Positions 57,693-64,000 of a stretch of 64,000 nt of DNA are shown here, one piece after another. The notes under the pieces were generated by a model. The model was not told the DNA's origin and did not search any database. It saw only the letters and a program-made list of their open reading frames with translations. Both the position numbers and the translations under genes were made by a program. Every line of letters starts with the position of its first letter. Position 1 is the first letter of the stretch. Source of the DNA: Desulfobaculum bizertense DSM 18034 (GTDB lineage: Bacteria; Desulfobacterota; Desulfovibrionia; Desulfovibrionales; Desulfovibrionaceae); the NCBI RefSeq assembly GCF_900167065.1, contig NZ_FUYA01000010.1, forward strand, positions 62,001 through 126,000, written 5' to 3'.

Positions 57693-58499
57693 ATGATGCT
57701 TGGCAAAACCATTCGCTCAGAAAGAATTTTCAACCGGAATACCGGCCGGACTATCATCGTTCCCATGGACCACGGTGTGACTGTCGGCCCGATTTACGGA
57801 CTCGTTGACCTCAAGGGGACGGTCAACCAGATCGCAGAAGGTGGCGCAAATGCTGTGCTTATGCACAAAGGCCTTGCCCGCTGCACGCACCGCGGTGCTG
57901 GTCGCGACCTCGGCCTGATTGTTCACCTTTCTGCCAGCACCTCGCTTAGCCCGACCCCAAATGCAAAAACCTTGGTCGGTACCGTGGAAGACGCGCTTCG
58001 TCTCGGTGCAGACGGTGTGTCTGTCCACGTGAACCTTGGCGATGAGTGCGAAGGCCAAATGCTTGGCGCACTTGGCGAAGTTGCGAGCAAAGCCGCCGAC
58101 TGGGGCCTGCCGCTTATGGCAATGCTCTACGCCCGCGGACCCAAAATCGAAAACGAGTACGACCCCACTGTAGTACAGCACTGTGCACGCGTTGGCATGG
58201 AACTCGGCGCTGATGTCGTCAAAGTCGCGTACACTGGCGATATTGACAGTTTTGCAAAAGTTGTCGAATCCTGCTGTATTCCTGTCGTGATTGCCGGTGG
58301 TCCAAAGCTGGACAACACCCGCGACCTGCTCAGCATGGTCCACGACAGCGTGCAGGCTGGCGGCGCTGGCCTTTCCATCGGCCGTAACGTCTTCCAGCAC
58401 CCCAATGTCTCTCTGCTGCTCAAGACCCTGAACGGGATTGTGCATCAGGGCTGGGATCTGGATCAGGCTATGGAAAACATGGGCGAACACCTCGACTAA
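57693..58499 (+). CDS. 2-amino-3,7-dideoxy-D-threo-hept-6-ulosonate synthase (AroA', class I aldolase fold)
   Basis: First enzyme of the alternative shikimate entry that replaces DAHP synthase (268 residues). It is a DhnA-type class I aldolase: IIVPMDHGVTVGPIYGL at the start, DGVSVHVNLGD in the middle, a Schiff-base lysine in DVVKVAYTGD (Lys177) and VIAGGPK before the phosphate site GGAGLSIGRN. I chose the ATG at 57693, 9 bp behind GGGAG. First structural gene of the aromatic operon. Confidence 0.93.
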   Translation: MMLGKTIRSERIFNRNTGRTIIVPMDHGVTVGPIYGLVDLKGTVNQIAEGGANAVLMHKGLARCTHRGAGRDLGLIVHLSASTSLSPTPNAKTLVGTVEDALRLGADGVSVHVNLGDECEGQMLGALGEVASKAADWGLPLMAMLYARGPKIENEYDPTVVQHCARVGMELGADVVKVAYTGDIDSFAKVVESCCIPVVIAGGPKLDNTRDLLSMVHDSVQAGGAGLSIGRNVFQHPNVSLLLKTLNGIVHQGWDLDQAMENMGEHLD

Positions 58500-58526
58500 A
58501 CAGGGCTAGGCCTTGGGACCAAAACA

Positions 58527-59501
58527 ATGAAAAAGATTTTTGTATCAGCAATCCCCTTTGATAAGCATTTCGTCACCCTCGCGCTGGAATCCGGTGTTGA
58601 TGGCGTGATCGTCGACGCCAAGGATACGGACAAAGTCAAGCATCTTGCCAAGGTTGATGTGTTTCCCACAGACAGCTTCTCTTTCTTTAGCCTCAAGGCA
58701 AAGGACGATGAGAAAAAAGCTGCTGATGCCCTGGCAAAAAAACGGTCTGTTATCCTCAGGGAAGGATGGGAAGTTATTCCCGTCGAAAACCTCCTCGCAC
58801 AGGGCGAAGGTCTTGGCGTGGAAGTCGACTCCTATGATCGCGCTATTCTCGCTGCTGGCATTCTTGAGCGCGGCGTGGATTTCATTGTTGTGACCCCCAA
58901 GGCCGCAGCAGACCTGAAGCCGATTGTCGCAGAACTCAAGCTCTCTCAGGGTATTCTTGACCTTGAGACCGCAAAGGTCACTGCCGTTGAACCCGCAGGA
59001 CTGGGGCACCGCGTTTGTGTGGATACCCTGAGCCTCCTCAAGTCAGGACAGGGCATGCTCGTTGGTAACTCCAGCGCGTTCACTGCTCTTGTTCATGCCG
59101 AAACCGAAAAGAACGAATACGTGGCCGCACGACCATTCAGGGTCAACGCCGGAGCCGTTCACGCCTACGCCGTGATGCCCGGTGACAAGACAAATTACCT
59201 TGAGGAACTCTCCTCAGGCAGTCAGGTGCTGATCGTTGACGCGTCAGGAAAAACTTCTGTTGCTACAGTTGGACGTGTCAAAGTTGAAGTACGGCCGATG
59301 CTGCTTGTGAGTGCGAAAACCACCTCGGGAGCTGAAGGCCGTATTTTTTTGCAGAATGCAGAAACAATTCGGATGGTTCGGCCCGATGGCAGCCCGGTTT
59401 CAGTCGTTGATCTGAAACCCGGTGATGAAATTCTCGTTCGAACGGATGCCGCTGGCCGTCACTTCGGTATGCGCATCCAGGAAGAAATTAAGGAAGGCTA
59501 A
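58527..59501 (+). CDS. 3-dehydroquinate synthase II (AroB')
   Basis: Second enzyme of the alternative route (324 residues), an NAD-dependent oxidative deaminase giving 3-dehydroquinate. Typical parts: GVDGVIVDAKD, a core with GLGHRVCVDTLSLL, GMLVGNSSAFTALVHAET, and the FRVNAGAVHAYAVMPG motif. It lies 27 bp after AroA', with which it forms the functional pair. Confidence 0.94.
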   Translation: MKKIFVSAIPFDKHFVTLALESGVDGVIVDAKDTDKVKHLAKVDVFPTDSFSFFSLKAKDDEKKAADALAKKRSVILREGWEVIPVENLLAQGEGLGVEVDSYDRAILAAGILERGVDFIVVTPKAAADLKPIVAELKLSQGILDLETAKVTAVEPAGLGHRVCVDTLSLLKSGQGMLVGNSSAFTALVHAETEKNEYVAARPFRVNAGAVHAYAVMPGDKTNYLEELSSGSQVLIVDASGKTSVATVGRVKVEVRPMLLVSAKTTSGAEGRIFLQNAETIRMVRPDGSPVSVVDLKPGDEILVRTDAAGRHFGMRIQEEIKEG

Positions 59502-59505
59502 GACG

Positions 59506-60645
59506 ATGGGAGACGATCGCAGCGACTGGTCCGGCGAAGAACGCTTGGGCGATTTGCGGAAAGAAATTGATACCATTGACCGTGAGCTGGTGGCTCTGCT
59601 GAACCGCAGAGCCAAGTGCTCCCTCGAAGTGGGGGAGACCAAAAAGGGCGCAGGAGACTGCATCTTTAAGCCAAAGCGGGAAATGCAGGTCATGGAGCGC
59701 CTTCTGGTACAGACCGATGTCTTGCCAGAGCAACACCTCAGGGCCATCTATCGAGAAATTTTTTCCTCCAGCCGCAAGCTCCAGCGGCCACAGCGCGTGG
59801 CCTATCTGGGGCCGGAAGGGACCTTCTCCTATTTCGCGGGTGTAGAATTTTTGGGGCACTGTGCAGACTACCTGCCCCAGAACGACATTGAGGGCGTTTT
59901 CAGAAGCGTTGCTTCTGGCGAATCCGGGCTGGGCATTGTCCCGCTCGAAAACTCCCTCCACGGAACAGTCGGCCAGAGCCTTGACCTGTTCCTTCGCTTT
60001 GGAGTGCGGATTCAGAGCGAACTGTTTTGCAAGATTAGCCACAACGTGATGGGCAGGGTCAAAGACCTTGCATCGGTCAAGCGGGTCTACTCGCACCCGC
60101 AGCCCCTTGCCCAGTGTGCCCGCTGGCTCCGGTCAAATCTGCCAAGCGCAGGACTGGTTCCTGTCGAGAGCACCGCGGCCGCAGCTCGTCGGGCCATGAG
60201 CGACCCCGAAGGCGTCGCCATCGGTCACATTCAGCTCGCACAGCTTTTTGACCTTGATGTCATGGTGCGTAGCATCGAAGACCTGCCAGACAACTGGACG
60301 CGTTTTGTGGTGATCGGGCGAGGAAAAGAAACAGGCCTTGCCAATGACAAGACCTCGCTTCTGTTTACGGTGCCGGATAAATCAGGTGCCTTGTCCTCTA
60401 TGCTGGATGCGTTTACCCGGCATGGCATTAACCTGAAAAAACTTGAGTCGCGCCCCATGCGCGGCGAAAAGTGGAAGTACGTGTTCTTTGTCGATCTGGA
60501 ATGCGACCTTGAACACGAGGAGTACAGGGATGTGATGGCAGACCTCGAGGCAAATTGCCTGACTCTGCGCGTCCTTGGCAGTTATCCGGCCGGCCCGTCT
60601 CTGGATGTGTCAGCAGAAGACGGAGCAGAGACTCCGCAACCATAA
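59506..60645 (+). CDS. pheA: Bifunctional chorismate mutase / prephenate dehydratase
   Basis: Phenylalanine branch enzyme (379 residues). An AroQ chorismate mutase domain (about 10-90, LRKEIDTIDRELVALLNRRAK) precedes the prephenate dehydratase domain (AYLGPEGTFSYFA, VPLENSLHGTV, NWTRFVVIG) and a C-terminal ACT domain with LKKLESRPMRG, which binds Phe for feedback inhibition. I took the ATG at 59506, 4 bp after the previous stop. Confidence 0.97.
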   Translation: MGDDRSDWSGEERLGDLRKEIDTIDRELVALLNRRAKCSLEVGETKKGAGDCIFKPKREMQVMERLLVQTDVLPEQHLRAIYREIFSSSRKLQRPQRVAYLGPEGTFSYFAGVEFLGHCADYLPQNDIEGVFRSVASGESGLGIVPLENSLHGTVGQSLDLFLRFGVRIQSELFCKISHNVMGRVKDLASVKRVYSHPQPLAQCARWLRSNLPSAGLVPVESTAAAARRAMSDPEGVAIGHIQLAQLFDLDVMVRSIEDLPDNWTRFVVIGRGKETGLANDKTSLLFTVPDKSGALSSMLDAFTRHGINLKKLESRPMRGEKWKYVFFVDLECDLEHEEYRDVMADLEANCLTLRVLGSYPAGPSLDVSAEDGAETPQP

Positions 60646-60677
60646 AACATATTTTTTGAAAAAAGAGGATCATTCCG

Positions 60678-60902
60678 ATGAAAGTCAATTACGATGCACA
60701 AAACGACGTCCTGAAAATCTCCCTGTCCAGTACCCCGGTGCGCAACTGTGATTTTGACAAGCCCGGCGTTGTACTCGGTTACGGAAGTGACGGAAGTCTG
60801 GTGGATCTGGAAATCCGTGAAGCTTCACGGAAGATTGACAACCCGCGCAGTGTGGACCTGGCCATGAATGGCCGCTCGGTCCACGGCGTGCGTCTCCTGT
60901 AA
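60678..60902 (+). CDS. DUF2283 family protein
   Basis: A 74-residue protein, MKVNYDAQNDVLKISLSSTP onward, with the short-strand pattern and VLGYGSDGSLVDLEIREAS of DUF2283, whose function is unknown. It is embedded between pheA and aroA with 32- and 17-bp gaps and thus co-transcribed with the aromatic genes. No catalytic residues can be pointed out. Confidence 0.85.
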   Translation: MKVNYDAQNDVLKISLSSTPVRNCDFDKPGVVLGYGSDGSLVDLEIREASRKIDNPRSVDLAMNGRSVHGVRLL

Positions 60903-60919
60903 GATATTTGAGGTGAATC

Positions 60920-62254
60920 ATGACCACTGCGAATGATCTCATTCATATTGCCGCACCTGCCAGCAAATCCCTGTCGCACCGGGCTGTCATCGCAGCAGCT
61001 CTGTCCGAAGGAAAATCTCGGCTGACAGGTGTCCTCCAAAGCGTCGACCTTGACCACACTATGGATTGCCTTCGGGCCTGTGGTGCCACCATCGTCCGCA
61101 ACAGCGATGGTTCAGTCGAGGTGACTGGCGTGTCCGGCACACCCCGAGGGGGAGAGAGCAAACCGGCAGATTTGGACGTCCATGAATCCGGCACCACCTG
61201 TCGCCTGATGACGGGTGTTGTTGCCGCAGGCAGGGGAAGCTTCCGTATCCACGGAGCACCCCGCATGCACGAGCGTCCTATTGGCGCGCTTGCTCAAGTC
61301 TTAGAAAATCTCGGCTCGGTGTTCGTATGGGAAGGGCAAAAGGGGTTTCCGCCTTTTGTTCTCTCCACTTCGGGTGTTTCCGGTGGCAGTGTGAATGTTG
61401 ATGCAGGCGAGAGCAGCCAGTATGTTTCTGGATTGCTTTTGGCCGCCGCATGTGGTGCAGAGACGACTCGTCTCGGTCTTTCTGGTGAAAAAGTCGTGTC
61501 CTGGCCCTACGTCGCTCTGACTCTCCAGATTATGGAAGATTTCGGGGTTCCGGTTGAGGTCGAGGAATGCGACGAGAACGGCAACTTTGTTGCCTGCGAC
61601 TGGCGCAGCATTACGCACGCCGTCCCCGGCAAAACGCGCTTTGTTGTGAAGCCCGGACGCTACCAGTCCCGCGACGCCGCTGTCGAAGGAGACTGGAGTA
61701 ACGCATCCTACTTCCTTGCGGCTGGTGCGACTGGCAAACGGGCTATCGAACTGAGTGGCCTGCGTCAGGATTCCTTGCAGGGGGACCGCGCTATCTTGGA
61801 CATTCTGGAAGAGATGGGCGCAGAAGTGAGCTGGAGCGAGAACGGCGTGAAAGTCGGTCCGCCAAAAAATGGCGCACTTCGCGGTGTAACGGTTGACATG
61901 GCTGCGTGTCCGGATATTGTTCCGACTGTCGCTGTTGTCGCGGCACAGGCCAGCTCCAGAACTGTCATTAGCGGAGCCGCGCATCTGCGCATCAAGGAAT
62001 GTGACCGCATCGAAGCCATGCGCAGTCAGCTTTCAAAAGTTGGCGCCAAAGTGCAGGCAACAGACGATGGCCTGATTATTGACCCGGCCCCACTGACACC
62101 CGGCCCGGTCGATATGAAAAGTTTCGGAGATCACCGGATTCCCATGAGCCTTTCCATTCTGGAAAATGCAGGGATTCAGCCCCGGTTTGATACTCCTGAA
62201 TGTGTTTCCAAATCATTTCCCACCTTCTGGGAAATGTGGGAAAACGTGAGATAA
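60920..62254 (+). CDS. aroA: 3-phosphoshikimate 1-carboxyvinyltransferase (EPSP synthase)
   Basis: Sixth shikimate-pathway step (444 residues). Motifs: PASKSLSHRAVIAAAL at the N-terminus, LDVHESGTTCRLMTGV, GDWSNASYFLAAGA, the catalytic-domain DMAACPDIVPTVAV, HLRIKECDRIEAM and KSFGDHRIPMSL. Full length. Confidence 0.97.
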   Translation: MTTANDLIHIAAPASKSLSHRAVIAAALSEGKSRLTGVLQSVDLDHTMDCLRACGATIVRNSDGSVEVTGVSGTPRGGESKPADLDVHESGTTCRLMTGVVAAGRGSFRIHGAPRMHERPIGALAQVLENLGSVFVWEGQKGFPPFVLSTSGVSGGSVNVDAGESSQYVSGLLLAAACGAETTRLGLSGEKVVSWPYVALTLQIMEDFGVPVEVEECDENGNFVACDWRSITHAVPGKTRFVVKPGRYQSRDAAVEGDWSNASYFLAAGATGKRAIELSGLRQDSLQGDRAILDILEEMGAEVSWSENGVKVGPPKNGALRGVTVDMAACPDIVPTVAVVAAQASSRTVISGAAHLRIKECDRIEAMRSQLSKVGAKVQATDDGLIIDPAPLTPGPVDMKSFGDHRIPMSLSILENAGIQPRFDTPECVSKSFPTFWEMWENVR

Positions 62255-62270
62255 AGGACTCCTGACCACA

Positions 62271-63047
62271 ATGACGGCAGAAAAACAGATACAGCGGGTG
62301 CTGATTGTTGGCAGCACCGGAAAAATGGGTCGCCTTTTTATGCAGCGCGCACAAGAGGCCGGTCTTGAGGTGCGCGGTGTGGACCGCCCCCTGACACCGG
62401 AATCTGTTGCCGAAGCTGCTCAGGGTGTCGACCTGGTGCTGCTCGCTGTTCCAGCCTCTGCCATGAGTAAGGTTTCTGCCCTGTGTGCATCCGTGATGCA
62501 GGCTCCGCAGATTCTTGCAGACGTCTGCTCGGTCAAGGTGAACCCTGTGAAGTCCATGATGCGGCTGTATGATGGTCCTGTGGTGGGAACGCATCCCCTG
62601 TTTGGACCAAATCCCGCTGAGGGCGAAGTGAGCACGGCCATTACTCCCGGCCGTGATGACAACGCCAGCCATATGGTTCTGGACTTCTTTCTCGCTATGG
62701 GCTTTAGCGCCTTTATGTGTTCTGCCGAAGAACACGATCAGGCTATGGCCTCTATTCAGGGCCTGAATTTTGTGACAACCGTGTCCTATTTTGCAGCTCT
62801 GGCACACAAGCCAGAGCTTGATCGTTTTATTACTCCTTCCTTTACCCGTCGCCTCAATGCGGCCCGCAAAATGCTCACGCAGGATGCTGAGCTGTTTGCT
62901 GGTTTCATTGAAGAGAATCCCTTTACTCAGGACGCAGTGAAGTCTTTCCGCTCCATGCTGAATATTGCAGCTGGTGGCGATATTGAACTGCTTGCTGAGC
63001 GGGCTAACTGGTGGTGGCGCGACAATAATAAAGGGGGAGGAGTGTAA
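62271..63047 (+). CDS. tyrA: Prephenate dehydrogenase
   Basis: Tyrosine branch enzyme (258 residues). The NAD motif is VLIVGSTGKMGRLFM; ADVCSVKVNPVKSMM and VGTHPLFGPN with the EHDQAMASIQGL segment are typical of TyrA. The protein ends ERANWWWRDNNKGGGV, placing three consecutive Trp codons (63009-63017) shortly before a terminator that precedes trpE. Confidence 0.94.
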   Translation: MTAEKQIQRVLIVGSTGKMGRLFMQRAQEAGLEVRGVDRPLTPESVAEAAQGVDLVLLAVPASAMSKVSALCASVMQAPQILADVCSVKVNPVKSMMRLYDGPVVGTHPLFGPNPAEGEVSTAITPGRDDNASHMVLDFFLAMGFSAFMCSAEEHDQAMASIQGLNFVTTVSYFAALAHKPELDRFITPSFTRRLNAARKMLTQDAELFAGFIEENPFTQDAVKSFRSMLNIAAGGDIELLAERANWWWRDNNKGGGV

Positions 63048-63110
63048 GCTTTTTTTGTTCAGTCAGAAGCCAAGTCAAAAGCCGCACCCTTCCGGGGTGT
63101 GGCTTTTTTT
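63009..63110 (+). promoter_or_regulatory. Candidate trp attenuator using the tyrA 3' end
   Basis: TGG TGG TGG at 63009-63017 is followed by an intrinsic terminator (63077-63110: 13-bp stem AAAAGCCGCACCC / GGGTGTGGCTTTT and T-run). GG..GTGT..GCTTTT (63039-63053), spanning the tyrA stop, can pair with AAAAGC-C-GCAC-CC (63077-63089), the 5' arm of the terminator. A ribosome stalled at the Trp codons would leave this segment free; one at the stop codon would cover it. Confidence 0.55.
63077..63110 (+). terminator. Terminator between tyrA and trpE
   Basis: AAAAGCCGCACCC / GGGTGTGGCTTTT with loop TTCCG and seven Ts. Confidence 0.92.
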
Positions 63111-63246
63111 GTGTGCTGCACCCGCTGGAAACCTGCTTGGGCGTGAGCTTCTCCTCAAAGTACGTTAGGCTAATACACGAATTTTCAGCGCCAGTTTTTG
63201 GAGCAGAAACACCCAGAATGGGCAGACCGCGACAGCGGAGGAAATT

Positions 63247-64000
63247 ATGGAACAGATTCGACTTGAACAGCACGGGCAGTGGATGCCTGCCGACATACAG
63301 ACACCAATCAGTCTCTATCTTGGGCTGGTGGGGCAGAATCAGGGCATTTTGCTGGAAAGCGCACAGGTGGACGGACGCCTTGGCCGCTACAGCATTGTGG
63401 CCTGGAACTTTGCCGTTCGCCTGACCTGCCGCAAGGGTCTTTTGGATGTCGGCGTGCGCGACCAGCGCTTTGAACCACTGCGCGAACTGGACGGAATGCC
63501 CTATGTGGATGGTGTTCGCGAAGCCATGAAGAATATCACCATTGATGCGCAGGATGAGTTTAAGGATCTCCCGGCCATTACGCGCGGACTGGTTGGCTAC
63601 TTTGGGTACGGCATGGCTGGCATGTTTGAACCTAAGCTCTCCACAGTGCTTCCGCCCAAGGATGCCGAAGCCTGTCTGGTCCTGCCCGGCAACATTGCCC
63701 TGTTTGACCATGTGCGTAGCCGTCTCTGCATGCTGACGCTGTCCCGTGGTGTCCGCCCCAGTGTGGACATGAAGGCGGTGTCTCGCTCCGCAGTGAATCC
63801 AGAGATTGGCGACGTCACGGTCTACCCTGACCATGACCAGTACACGGACTCTGTGCGCAAGACCATTGAGCTGATTCGTGAAGGCGAGTGCATTCAGACG
63901 GTTATTTCCACCCGTTTCTCCGCACCGTTTCAGGGAGATGCCTTTGTCCTGTATCGCCGTTTGCGGCAGGTCAATCCGTCTCCATATCTGTTCTTTATGC
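63247..64000 (+). CDS. trpE: Anthranilate synthase component I, 3' end outside window
   Basis: First enzyme of the tryptophan branch; 251 codons are visible. The N-terminal domain shows ILLESA, matching the LLES motif whose Ser takes part in Trp feedback binding, with a following GRLGRYSIVAWN. The start of the chorismate-binding domain is seen (DQYTDSVRKTIELIREGECI and QTVISTRF). GGAGG precedes the ATG. Its position after tyrA and the terminator suggests that trp genes form a separately controlled second half of the operon. Confidence 0.95.
   Translation, partial: MEQIRLEQHGQWMPADIQTPISLYLGLVGQNQGILLESAQVDGRLGRYSIVAWNFAVRLTCRKGLLDVGVRDQRFEPLRELDGMPYVDGVREAMKNITIDAQDEFKDLPAITRGLVGYFGYGMAGMFEPKLSTVLPPKDAEACLVLPGNIALFDHVRSRLCMLTLSRGVRPSVDMKAVSRSAVNPEIGDVTVYPDHDQYTDSVRKTIELIREGECIQTVISTRFSAPFQGDAFVLYRRLRQVNPSPYLFFM

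Noticed and set aside
63112-63147. Short GTG frame (MCCTRWKPAWA) with two Trp codons before trpE
   Set aside because: It lies after the terminator, without a ribosome site or following hairpin, so it cannot be an attenuation leader for that terminator.

Overview
The window looks like chromosomal DNA of a strictly anaerobic sulfate-reducing bacterium of the Desulfovibrio group (Desulfovibrionales). The evidence is the gene content: rubredoxin:oxygen oxidoreductase, rubredoxin and desulfoferrodoxin beside a cytochrome bd oxidase; several tetraheme cytochromes c; futalosine-pathway menaquinone genes; a siroheme-decarboxylase-type heme gene with corrin methyltransferases; and the two-enzyme alternative entry to the shikimate pathway (AroA'/dehydroquinate synthase II). 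No tRNA, rRNA, CRISPR array, phage or insertion sequence was found.

Layout. 1-6115: oxygen and redox block on the minus strand (cydA, roo, rubredoxin, desulfoferrodoxin, then a heme-c chemoreceptor and a tetraheme cytochrome). 6.7-12.4 kb: rny, a 6S RNA, zapA, a zapB-like gene, glmU, ogt and a YhcC-type radical SAM gene. 12.5-18.3 kb: cell-shape operon mreB-mreC-mreD-mrdA-rodA-bactofilin. 18.4-24.5 kb: F1Fo ATP synthase operon. 25-31 kb: a menaquinone prenyltransferase, tyrS and purL. 31.3-39.9 kb: HDOD-GGDEF protein, polyprenyl synthase, mqnD, mqnB, a predicted selenocysteine TusA-like protein, a nucleotide-sugar dehydrogenase, and a UbiE methyltransferase fused to a histone-H1-like tail. 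40-45 kb: an Asp-rich protein, cytochrome c3, holB, a CinA-type amidase, a gene behind a sigma-54 promoter, and a universal stress protein. 45.9-54.3 kb: tetrapyrrole genes, gpsA, yjbQ, cobM, cmk and hisC. 54.9-56.7 kb: glnB and amtB behind a sigma-54 promoter. 57.4-64 kb: aromatic amino-acid operon, ending in a truncated trpE.

The most unusual observations are these. (1) A family of five intergenic multi-hairpin mosaic elements of about 450-600 bp. All five have the same polarity relative to a neighbouring gene's 3' end, and their hairpin stems differ between copies while staying self-complementary. (2) An in-frame TGA with a SECIS-like hairpin, in the position of the TusA catalytic cysteine, just upstream of mqnB. 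(3) A classical-looking attenuator before the aromatic operon: a Phe/Tyr/Trp-rich leader peptide, an antiterminator and a terminator. (4) A second candidate attenuator in which three consecutive Trp codons at the end of tyrA precede a terminator in front of trpE. (5) A UbiE methyltransferase with a 148-residue Lys/Ala tail. (6) An mreC gene whose only sensible start is ATT. All functional assignments come from reading the sequence and recalling family features; no searches were run.
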